Below, one piece after another: positions 44,554-53,375 of a stretch of 64,000 nucleotides of DNA (position 1 is the first letter of the stretch; each line of letters starts with the position of its first letter). The stretch spans positions 2,046,001 to 2,110,000 of the forward strand of contig JARKIP010000011.1 of NCBI GenBank assembly GCA_029990175.1, in the 5' to 3' direction. A program made the position numbers and the translations under genes. Under the pieces are notes generated by a model. That model saw only the letters and a program-made list of their open reading frames with translations, was not told the DNA's origin and did not search any database. This stretch comes from Petunia secreta (Eukaryota; Streptophyta; Magnoliopsida; Solanales; Solanaceae).

Positions 44554-45712
44554 TTTCGCAATGCCGGGGTGACTATCCTCCGAAGCTCAATGAAGCTAGC
44601 GAAAGGTGGTTCCAGTCTTCCAGAGGAATTACCGGCCGAAATAACACGTTGGAAGAAATTTTCTTAAAAAAGGGAAAAGATTCATTATTAAATTGACATG
44701 GACACACAACATACATTAAAGATGGCAACGTTGGCCAAGTGATAATTGGAAGATATGACAAGGTTATTTATATGATCAAGCTTAGTGATATCCCAAAGAT
44801 TAGTGAAGATATGATAAATCCATCATTAGTGGCGGAACAAACTAGAAAAATTATTACCAATATATCCTAAGCCAGGTCACTCAAATACTACAAACTGTGA
44901 AAGTATCATAACTAAGAAGCTTAACCTTTTCAATGGCAAAATAGTTTTTTATGTAACTTTATATTCTTCGTTTTCAATTTGTTTTCTATTTTCCCATGTC
45001 CATTGGTCAAAACGTAAAACAAAGGATTGACAGTTATCAGAAAGGCTTTACCTTTGTGATCATGTTACATGTGGATTTTCTCTTTGAGACAACGAATGCT
45101 TAGTATCACTTAACTCATTGGTCCTTTTAAACTTTTAGTGTCTTCTCCTGAAAACCAAAAAGAAACAATTAAAGATGAGGTCCTTATCACAACCACAAGT
45201 AGCATATATTGTAAAGATTTAGGCGTCGCCCAAGGCCACGTCGAGTTTATGGCATAGGTAAGTAATTATAATGTATTCAAAATTTTAGGAATTTAAGCTT
45301 ATTTTTCATTCAAAATTTCAATCTAGTCCTGATGTTTGTCCTTATCAAACTTACTTTTCTCTTAACTCATTAATATTTCTTCTATTACTCTTTATATGAA
45401 TGTAATTCAAATCTAACATTTAAAGTTTTTCTTATCAAAGGAAATATAGTCATCTAAGGATATTGTGTTTTGTCAGAAAAAGCATGATAAATTGTCACCT
45501 TCTTTCAGCTTGTCCAGTATATCAAATTCCCCTCGTATAATTGGATGTGGCTGTGACACCTCATGGATGTGAGAAGAAAAGAATGTAAGTACATGTTAAT
45601 ACTTGTGTAGTTGTGTTAGCCAATTTAGCCGTTCTTTTGAACCTTTCTGACCCTTAAATATAAGCTTAACTCGTTCCACTTAGTCCCTCTTTTCCACTCT
45701 TACTAAGTTGTA
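44554..45712. other. Host intergenic DNA
   Basis: This is AT-rich, with no recognisable gene or repeat on either strand. Confidence 0.55.
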
Positions 45713-45938
45713 CTCCCTCAGTTCCACTTTAGATGAATCCATTTGACTTTGCACGGAGTTTAATAAAGACAGAAGACTTTTGAAACTTGTGGTCTAAAAT
45801 AAGTTATAGATATTTGTGTGGCTACAAATCATCTAGGGATGCGTAAAAGTGAATATTTCTTTCCAAATTTAGAAAGAGGTCATTCTTTTTTAAACAGACT
45901 AAAAAGGAAATAGGTTCATTCTTTTTTAAACGGAGGGA
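45713..45938. mobile_element. Stowaway-like MITE
   Basis: This is 226 bp with inverted ends CTCCCTCAGTT and AAACGGAGGGAG, flanked by TA on both sides (45711-45712 and 45939-45940), as for mariner-type MITEs. A TTCATTCTTTTTTAAAC-like stretch occurs twice near its right end. It has no coding capacity. It ends about 70 bp upstream of the TATA box of the small membrane-protein gene. Confidence 0.85.
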
Positions 45939-46007
45939 GTAAATAGGAATATGTCGAAAATACTGACCTTACCACCAAACCCCCACCCCCACCCAAAAAT
46001 AGGAAGT

Positions 46008-46017
46008 CTATATAAAC
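46008..46017 (+). promoter_or_regulatory. TATA box of the small membrane-protein gene
   Basis: CTATATAAAC, 80 bp before the ATG at 46097. A CT-rich leader follows. Confidence 0.65.
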
Positions 46018-46286
46018 ATTATACCATCAATCTCTACCCATAGGGTTTATCTTCTTTCTTCACACCCTTTTATTTGCTCTGTTCTCTTCTAGTTCAATGG
46101 CCAATACTTCAAGTTTTCTCCAAGTATGGACAACCTTCACCAATACGTTCAATCCCGCTTTCATGGCTATACGTTCCTACATTTTCTATATGTACGAGGA
46201 ACAATGTACCACTACTTGTCCACTTACCATTCTTGGGTTCTTCTTCACCACTCTTAATTTTCTACAACTAAAATATCAAGGCAATG

Positions 46287-47188
46287 TGTTGAGAGCTGGT
46301 TTTGAAGTATGACAAACGAGAAGGACACTGAGGTTCAGGAGAAGAACCTTGTCCTTGCGATGAAGGACACGCTTGATCGAAAAGATTACGGGTTGCAAAT
46401 CCCTGAGGAACTAGGAGTAGTGGCGCGTGGCTGTTGACGTATCCTAGTCAGACTAAAAGAGGCGGTGTCCAGGCTGTATCTTTGAAGTGTGGACAAGAGT
46501 TAGACTTTAACATGGAAAAGAGTTACTGCGAATCTGATATTGCCATAATTAAGAGAATTCCCAGCAGGACTCAACTAGGGTTGTAAGACCTATATAAAAG
46601 CAAGTAGGAGAGACAGCCGAAATTAGTTTTTCAAATAGAGAGTCGAAAGCATATAGAGGTGATCTGAAGAACTGTCTACGTTGGAAAACTGAAGAAGACA
46701 ACTGGTTTGCATGCTGAGTATTTGAGTCTAGATCTCTTGTCTAGGTTCATCGAGTTGTAAGTTGTCTCTGTTACAAGTGTTCATTGTTTTGTCTATTAGC
46801 TTATTTCAGAAGCGTATGTATTAGGCAAACTACTTTGTGATTACTAGAAAAAGCTAGAGTTTAGCTTTGGTTAGTGATTAGGGTCTAGAGTGTAGCCCCT
46901 TGGTTACAGAGTCTGTAATCTGAAACGTTGCTCTTGTGTTAGTGGATTGTGATTCAAAATCCCAGAGTGTGGGTCGTGGTTTTTCTCCCTTGAGCAAGGA
47001 GTTTTCCACGTAAAATCCTTGTGTTCTTGGTGAATGTTTTTGAAGCGTGTTCTTAAGTATAGTTTGCATAGAAGAGAACTGAGGAACCTTGGTCTACTAC
47101 GGAAGAACCAGGTTCTTACAACAAAAATCGGAGGACACTATTCAACCCCCCCCTTCTAGTGTCCTTAGGAGGTGCTCAAAGTATAACA
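46287..47188 (+). repeat. Element H 5' LTR
   Basis: TGTTGAGAGC to GTATAACA. The TATA box TATATAAAAG at 46591-46600 should start the genomic RNA. The LTR also runs into the host frame of the membrane-protein gene at 46287. Confidence 0.95.
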
Positions 47189-47189
47189 A

Positions 47190-47202
47190 GTGGTATCAGA
47201 GC
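47190..47202 (+). other. Element H primer binding site
   Basis: TGGTATCAGAGC two bases after the LTR, complementary to the 3' end of initiator methionine tRNA. Confidence 0.95.
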
Positions 47203-47243
47203 GGGTCTTCTCTTGTAAGGCTAACACCTTGAGAAGGATCAAA

Positions 47244-49562
47244 ATGAGTGCACCGCCTACTATTACTGAAGGACAGTCGGTTCTGAGGCCTCCACAGTTT
47301 AATGGGCAATACTACGCATGGTGGAAAAATAGGATGGAGAATTACATATGTGCTGAAGATTATCAACTCTGGCTGATAGTCTCTGAAGGAAACCTGATTC
47401 CCACCAAAGTAGTTGGTGAAGGAACCACTGCCACAAAAGAACCTAAGCTGAAAGAAGAGTTTGATGAGTCTGACTATAAGATGATCGAAAAGAACCACAA
47501 AGCCAAGCGGTTGGTTATATGTGGTCTGGGTCCAGAAGAGTTCAATCGAGTATCATCGTATAAGACGGCTAAGGAAATATGGGATGCTTTACAAGTCGCA
47601 CACGAAGGAACCACTGAAGTAAAGGACTCAAAAAGAAGAATGTTGAAGAGACAATTTGAGTTATTTACTATGGGCGAGAAGGAATCGATTCAGGATATGA
47701 TGACCAGGTTGACCATGATTACAAATGAAATGAGATCTCTGGAGATGGTACTGCCTGAGGTGGAGATGGTTGACAAAATCCTGAATGTGTTACCTGAAGC
47801 ATGGGAACCAAAAATGACGGCCATTATTGAATCCAAACCCTTAAAATCTATCAAGCTTGAAGAACTGGTTGGAAGTCTGAAGACGCACGAGATGATGAAG
47901 GACTCAAAGGCTAAACCTGCAGCGAAGAAGGAAAAGACCCTTGCACTGGAAGCAACAGAAGAAGTTGATGAATATGTTGATCTTCAATCAGTGGAAGCTG
48001 CAATGGTAAGTGCTCTAAGACAAAAACTCAATCTGGGAAGGTTTAAAGGATTTAAACGAGGGAACAAGGAGAGCTCTAGCAGGAAGAACATAGTTGACAG
48101 TCCTGACTACTCTGGATGCTTCAAATGCTTCAAGAAGGATCATGCTGTCATGGATTGCCCAATGTGGGAAATAGAATGGATGAAGAACAGAGCTGCTAAG
48201 GAAAAGGAAAAGGAAACCACAAAGGAAAATGATGTAGATAGAAAGAAGTCAAGACGGCCCCCAAACTTCAGAGCAGAACGAAGGAAAAGGAAGGAAGCTT
48301 TCTATGCCACATGGGGACCAACTGACAGTGAATCTGATCACGAGAAGGAAGCTGACGATGACTCACCGCTAGCATTAGCAGGGATGACGGATGTTAGTTC
48401 TGACGAAGAACATCCTCTTGAAGTAAAATGGGGAAGAGATCCATCAAAGCTACCAGTGTTCAATGGGACTCATTACAATTACTGGAAGAAACAAATGAAA
48501 AAATTCTTGCGGGCAACTGATTATAGTCTGTGGCTAATTGTGAAAAGAGGACCTCATGTTCCAGTGAAGAGAGCAGCAAATGGAGTCCTGGTACCCAAGA
48601 AAGTAGAAGAACTAGATCCACAAGATCTGGACTGGCTACAAGCAAACTCCAAGGCTGAGGGCTATCTAAGAAGAGGACTTACAGATGATGTGCTTGGACA
48701 GATACTGGAATGTAAATCAGCCAAGGAGATATGGAAGAAACTGAAGGAGTTGTACATAGCTGATAACACCAAGAAGGACTCTGCCCTCATGGCAACTGAA
48801 GGAAAGGAAGCTGACAGTTCAGCAGAGGTATGTTTATCTGATCTTAAGGAAACTTTACATACATACTCTTCTGAAAATCTAATCCTAATCACAGCCACAT
48901 TGATTGAAGGATATGAAAAAGAAAAGCTTGAAAAAGATAAATTAATTGAAGAATTGGGTGATCTTAGAACTAAGCACAAGAGTCTCCTAGAACAGAACAT
49001 TGAGCTTGAAGAAACAAATGCCATCATGAAAGGACAGACTCTTGTGTCAAACTCTAAGATCACTGAGCTTGAATTAGAATGTAGTCAGTTGAGAGAGAGT
49101 AAGAATGGTAAGCAAGTTATGAGTGAAGTTCAAACCTTTCTGGAAGATGAATTGAAAAGGACAAATGAGATTTTATACAAAGAAATTGAAAAAAATAAGA
49201 TGTTAAATCAGAAGGTTGAAAACTCAAAACTTGAACTTACCAGGCTTACAAAATGGAATAAGTCTTCAGAAGCAATGCATTGGGTTCTTGAAAATCAAAA
49301 TAAAGGAAAACAAGGTTTAGGATTTAAGAAGCCCTTGCCTCCATATAATCCTAAAAGCAAATATGTGGGACTACCTTGCAACATGTTATGCACTTTCTGT
49401 GGTCAAACTGGTCATACTAAACAAAGGTGTGTTAACATTACCAAGGCAAGGGCCAAGAATAAAAATTGTGTCTTACCCAAATGGGCCAAACAAGATCTGA
49501 TTTATCCATTCTCTCATAAGAAGGGACCCAAGCTTGTCTGGGTTCCTAAGGCTAACCTCTAA
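47244..49562 (+). CDS. Element H gag, with two gag-core-like domains and two zinc knuckles
   Basis: I place the start at the ATG at 47244 (MSAPPTITEG); the frame is open upstream only through non-ATG codons. Residues about 15-240 are the Copia gag core: PPQFNGQYYAWWKNRMENYI, AKEIWDAL, LPEAWEPK. Residues about 290-305 are a CCHC knuckle (CFKCFKKDHAVMDC). Residues about 402-510 repeat the start of the core in diverged form (LPVFNGTHYNYWKKQMKKFL, then SAKEIWKKL). Residues about 533-668 look like coiled coil. A second CCHC (CTFCGQTGHTKQRC) is near 713-731. At 772 residues it is long for a Copia gag. It ends in TAA at 49560, just before pol, which lies in another frame. It forms the particle and binds RNA. 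Confidence 0.9.
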   Translation: MSAPPTITEGQSVLRPPQFNGQYYAWWKNRMENYICAEDYQLWLIVSEGNLIPTKVVGEGTTATKEPKLKEEFDESDYKMIEKNHKAKRLVICGLGPEEFNRVSSYKTAKEIWDALQVAHEGTTEVKDSKRRMLKRQFELFTMGEKESIQDMMTRLTMITNEMRSLEMVLPEVEMVDKILNVLPEAWEPKMTAIIESKPLKSIKLEELVGSLKTHEMMKDSKAKPAAKKEKTLALEATEEVDEYVDLQSVEAAMVSALRQKLNLGRFKGFKRGNKESSSRKNIVDSPDYSGCFKCFKKDHAVMDCPMWEIEWMKNRAAKEKEKETTKENDVDRKKSRRPPNFRAERRKRKEAFYATWGPTDSESDHEKEADDDSPLALAGMTDVSSDEEHPLEVKWGRDPSKLPVFNGTHYNYWKKQMKKFLRATDYSLWLIVKRGPHVPVKRAANGVLVPKKVEELDPQDLDWLQANSKAEGYLRRGLTDDVLGQILECKSAKEIWKKLKELYIADNTKKDSALMATEGKEADSSAEVCLSDLKETLHTYSSENLILITATLIEGYEKEKLEKDKLIEELGDLRTKHKSLLEQNIELEETNAIMKGQTLVSNSKITELELECSQLRESKNGKQVMSEVQTFLEDELKRTNEILYKEIEKNKMLNQKVENSKLELTRLTKWNKSSEAMHWVLENQNKGKQGLGFKKPLPPYNPKSKYVGLPCNMLCTFCGQTGHTKQRCVNITKARAKNKNCVLPKWAKQDLIYPFSHKKGPKLVWVPKANL

Positions 49563-49567
49563 TTGTT

Positions 49568-52500
49568 TTGCAGGCTGGAGTGAGGGGGAACAACTCAAGC
49601 TGGATTCTTGATAGCGGTTGTTCCAGGCACATGACAGGAGATAGAAGAAACTTTCTCTCACTCGCAGCATTTCAAGGAGGCAGTGTGGCCTTCGGAGGAG
49701 GAAAAAGTGGTCAGATAGTAGGCATTGGGAAGATTGGGAGATTTTTTGAGCATGCAATTGAAAATGTGTATTGTGTGGATGGTCTTAGACACAATTTACT
49801 GAGCATCTCTCAACTATGTGACAGAGGAAACGAAGTGAGCTTCTCATCTGTAGGGTGCATCGTGAAGAACCTACAGAGTGGAGAAGTGGTAATGGAAGGA
49901 AAAAGAGTGAACAATGTGTACAAGGCGTCACTGAGGTCCTTACCTGAAAACAACCTGACATGCTTGAATGTACAAGAAAGCGACTCTCAGCTGTGGCACA
50001 AAAGACTGGGTCATGCAAGTCTCACTCAATTAAATAAGCTAGCCTCGAAGGAACTGGTTCGTGGATTGCCAAACAAGAAGTTTGAAAACATAAAAGTGTG
50101 TGATGCTTGTGTAAAGGGAAAGCATGTAAGAACGTCATTCAAGTCAAAGAAAGTGGTCAGCACATCTAAGCCACTGGAGCTGGTACATATGGATTTGTGT
50201 GGACCTATGAGAGTAAAAAGCAGAGGAGGAAAGAGGTTTGTGTTCGTGATTGTTGACGACTACTCAAGGTATACATGGACCTTGTTCTTGGCCTCTAAGG
50301 ATGAAGCTTTTGAGAACTTTAAAGACTGGGCTGGTGTGGTTCAGAAAAGGCTAAGTCTTGAACTCATCAGTATTCGAACAGATCATGGAACTGAGTTCGA
50401 AAACTCAAAATTTTCTGAGTACTGTGCAGGGAACAACATAGATCACAACTTTTCTGCACCAAGAACTCCCCAACAAAACGGGGTGGTTGAGAGGAAGAAC
50501 AGGTCGTTGGAGGATATGGCTAGAACCATGCTGCTGTCAAGTGGACTAGCAAGAAACTTCTGGGCTGAAGCTGTAAACACTGCATGTTACTTGCTAAATA
50601 GGTGTTCCATCAGAGCCATTCTTGACAAAACTCCATATGAGTTACTCAGAGGTAGAAAGCCAAGCATTGCACACCTAAGGCCTTTTGGGTGCAAATGCTT
50701 TGTTCACAACAATGGCAAGGAACCCTTGGGAAAGTTTGATGCTAGGAGTGATGAGGCAATATTTCTGGGATACTCCACTCAAAGTAAGGCATACAAGGTA
50801 CTCAACAGAAGAACACAAGTAGTAGAAGAAAGTATGCATGTTGTGTTCGATGAATCAGATAAGGAAATAAGAGAAGATGATGCCGATGATCAGGTGATTG
50901 GCTTAAGAAGAGAAGAGAGCATAGATGAACTGGAGGACTCAGATGAAAAGGAGAGCAAAGTCATGTTCGATGAAGGAGTCAACTTGACAGGGGGAACTTC
51001 TGATGAAGCTGAAGATCAAGAAAGTCAAGAAGAATTTACTCAAGACGATGCTGCAGGTTCTTCTAATCAGATCCAGATCAAGCCATGGAAATATCAAAGT
51101 TCTCACCTTTTGGAGAATGTTCTATCTGAACTAGATACAGGAATTATGACTAGGTCGGCATTAAAGAACTTCTGTGCATTTTTTGCTTTCCTCTCAGCCT
51201 TGGAACCAAAAAATGTCAAAGAAGCTCTAGAAGATCCAGATTGGATTATAGCTATGCAGGAGGAACTTCATCAATTTGAAAGAAGCAAAGTGTGGCACCT
51301 AGTTCCTAAACCAAAGGACAGATCCATAATTGGAACTAAATGGGTGTTCAGAAATAAGCTGGATGAACATGGCATAGTTACAAGAAACAAGGCAAGGTTG
51401 GTTGTTCAGGGCTACAGTCAAGAAGAAGGAATAGATTATGATGAAACCTTTGCACCAGTGGCACGAATGGAAGCCATTAGAATGCTGATTGCCTTTGCTA
51501 CATACATGGAATTCACACTGTATCAGATGGATGTGAAGAGTGCTTTCTTAAATGGGTACCTAAATGAAGAAGTCTATGTAGTACAGCCTCCAGGTTTTGT
51601 GAACAATGAATTCCCTGATCATGTGTACAAACTGGACAAGGCTCTGTATGGTTTGAAGCAAGCTCCTAGAGCCTGGTATGAAAGACTCTCAGGGTTCTTG
51701 ATGAAAAATGGCTTTTCAAGGGGTAAAATTGACAACACACTATTTCTCAAGAAGCAAGGAAAGGATCTGCTGGTAGTTCAAGTGTATGTCGATGATATCA
51801 TCTTTGGAGCCACTGATGAGGAGCTGAGCAAAGGTTTTGCTGACCTGATGGGAAGTGAGTTTGAAATGAGCATGATGGGTGAATTGAATTTCTTTCTTGG
51901 GTTGCAGATAAAGCAGACGCCGGAAGGAACTATGATACACCAGCAAAAATATGTCAAGGAATTGTTGAAGAAGTTTAACATGGAAGGAGCTAAGGAGATG
52001 ACTACTCCTATTGCTCCTGGAACAAAGCTCGATATGGATGAACTTGGTCCTTCGACAAATGAGACCAAGTATAGAGGAATCATTGGCTCACTTCTTTATC
52101 TCACAGCAAGTCGACCTGACATAGTCTACAGCGTAGGACTGTGTGCCAGATTTCAGTCAAAACCTAAGGAATCACACTTGACAGCTGTGAAGAGAATTCT
52201 GAGATACTTGAAAGGGACTCAGGATCTATGCCTTTGGTATCCCAGAGGTGGAACTTTTGAACTAATTGGTTTTGCTGATGCAGATTATGCAGGTCATTTG
52301 GTTGATAGGAAAAGCACTTCGGGGATGGCACACTTCTTAGGTCCTTGCTTGGTGTCATGGGCTACAAAGAAACAAAACTCTGTTGCCTTGTCAACTGCTG
52401 AAGCTGAGTATGTGGCAGCTGCTTCATGCTGCTCACAATTGCTATGGATCAAGCAGCAACTGGAGGATTTTGGAATCAAGTGTGGGGCAGTGCCAATCTT

Positions 52501-52732
52501 TTGTGACAACACTAGTGCTGTGAACATTGCCAAGAACCCAGTCCAACACAAAAGGACCAAACACATTGATATTAGACATCATTTTCTGAGAGACAATGTA
52601 GAAAAGGGTCTAATCACTATGAATTCATGCAGGACTGAAGACCAAATTGCTGACACATTTACCAAAGCTTTGAACAAAGTGCAGTTCGAGAGGAACAGGT
52701 TGGAGTTAGGGATGACCAAAATACACGGATGA
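49568..52732 (+). CDS. Element H pol: protease, integrase, reverse transcriptase, RNase H
   Basis: The frame is open from 49556, six bases before the gag stop ends, and has no ATG at its beginning, so it needs frameshifting or splicing. Protease: WILDSGCSRHMTG (DSG, residue about 14). Integrase: zinc motif around LWHKRLGHAS and CDACVKGK (140-190), catalytic MDLCGP, RTDHGTEF and NGVVERKNR (215-320). Reverse transcriptase: KWVFRNKLDEHG, YQMDVKSAFLNG and YVDD near residue 738. RNase H: GFADADYAG, STAEAEYVAA and CDNTSAV to about residue 1,010. The stop is TGA at 52730. All catalytic residues are intact. Together these process the polyprotein, copy RNA to DNA and insert it. Confidence 0.95.
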   Translation: MQAGVRGNNSSWILDSGCSRHMTGDRRNFLSLAAFQGGSVAFGGGKSGQIVGIGKIGRFFEHAIENVYCVDGLRHNLLSISQLCDRGNEVSFSSVGCIVKNLQSGEVVMEGKRVNNVYKASLRSLPENNLTCLNVQESDSQLWHKRLGHASLTQLNKLASKELVRGLPNKKFENIKVCDACVKGKHVRTSFKSKKVVSTSKPLELVHMDLCGPMRVKSRGGKRFVFVIVDDYSRYTWTLFLASKDEAFENFKDWAGVVQKRLSLELISIRTDHGTEFENSKFSEYCAGNNIDHNFSAPRTPQQNGVVERKNRSLEDMARTMLLSSGLARNFWAEAVNTACYLLNRCSIRAILDKTPYELLRGRKPSIAHLRPFGCKCFVHNNGKEPLGKFDARSDEAIFLGYSTQSKAYKVLNRRTQVVEESMHVVFDESDKEIREDDADDQVIGLRREESIDELEDSDEKESKVMFDEGVNLTGGTSDEAEDQESQEEFTQDDAAGSSNQIQIKPWKYQSSHLLENVLSELDTGIMTRSALKNFCAFFAFLSALEPKNVKEALEDPDWIIAMQEELHQFERSKVWHLVPKPKDRSIIGTKWVFRNKLDEHGIVTRNKARLVVQGYSQEEGIDYDETFAPVARMEAIRMLIAFATYMEFTLYQMDVKSAFLNGYLNEEVYVVQPPGFVNNEFPDHVYKLDKALYGLKQAPRAWYERLSGFLMKNGFSRGKIDNTLFLKKQGKDLLVVQVYVDDIIFGATDEELSKGFADLMGSEFEMSMMGELNFFLGLQIKQTPEGTMIHQQKYVKELLKKFNMEGAKEMTTPIAPGTKLDMDELGPSTNETKYRGIIGSLLYLTASRPDIVYSVGLCARFQSKPKESHLTAVKRILRYLKGTQDLCLWYPRGGTFELIGFADADYAGHLVDRKSTSGMAHFLGPCLVSWATKKQNSVALSTAEAEYVAAASCCSQLLWIKQQLEDFGIKCGAVPIFCDNTSAVNIAKNPVQHKRTKHIDIRHHFLRDNVEKGLITMNSCRTEDQIADTFTKALNKVQFERNRLELGMTKIHG

Positions 52733-53375
52733 CCCAGCAGGTAATCCCCTGGTGATTGGCTAGGTTAGTAGTAAAAGTGTCTGTTAGGAATTTGTCATTA
52801 CTATCTGGACTAAATTTGTACTTGAGTAAGTACACTCGTTTTTTGTGTTTTTGAGCATTAGGTACAAATAATGTGATCCCATGAAGAACCTACTGTGTAC
52901 TGAGGAGGAACCAGTGTTAACGTGAGGAATCGTGTCCAGGTACAGTAAGCCTACTCTATTTGTTAGTTGTCACAACTGGAATTAAAATTGATTATTGTAC
53001 GTGCATCATGGGAGATTCTCCATATTCTCATAACTGTCCAAAATTATAGGAACACATTCCTTTTTAGGATAGAACTCCTTTTAAATTGCTTGGACCCCAC
53101 TTCTTGAAAAGGGCATATTTAAATTAAGTTCATAACCGTCAAATCTCTTAACTTCTCCCGGTTCTCAAAAAGTTCAAAAAGCTGCCTTTCTTTATACTCA
53201 TTATTTTTTTCTTCCCTAGACATTGTCACTTCACCAAAACCCTCTTTCTTTCTACAGCACTCCTTAAATCTCTCATAATCTCATCCACCACTTCCAATTG
53301 AACATCAAAATTCTCTCAAGCCCTAAAATAGATAAACCGTCAACAAACTCAGAAATCCTTACAAAATTCTTCAAG
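52733..53375 (+). other. Spacer between pol and ORF3 in H
   Basis: This is about 640 bp without a frame. A pyrimidine-rich run ending CTTCCCTAG near 53211-53219 could act as a 3' splice site for an ORF3 subgenomic RNA. Confidence 0.4.

Noticed and set aside
46074..46271. Alternative 65-codon frame over the start of the membrane-protein gene
   Set aside because: It is not continuous across the H insertion, while the 46097 frame stays open to 117 codons when H is removed.
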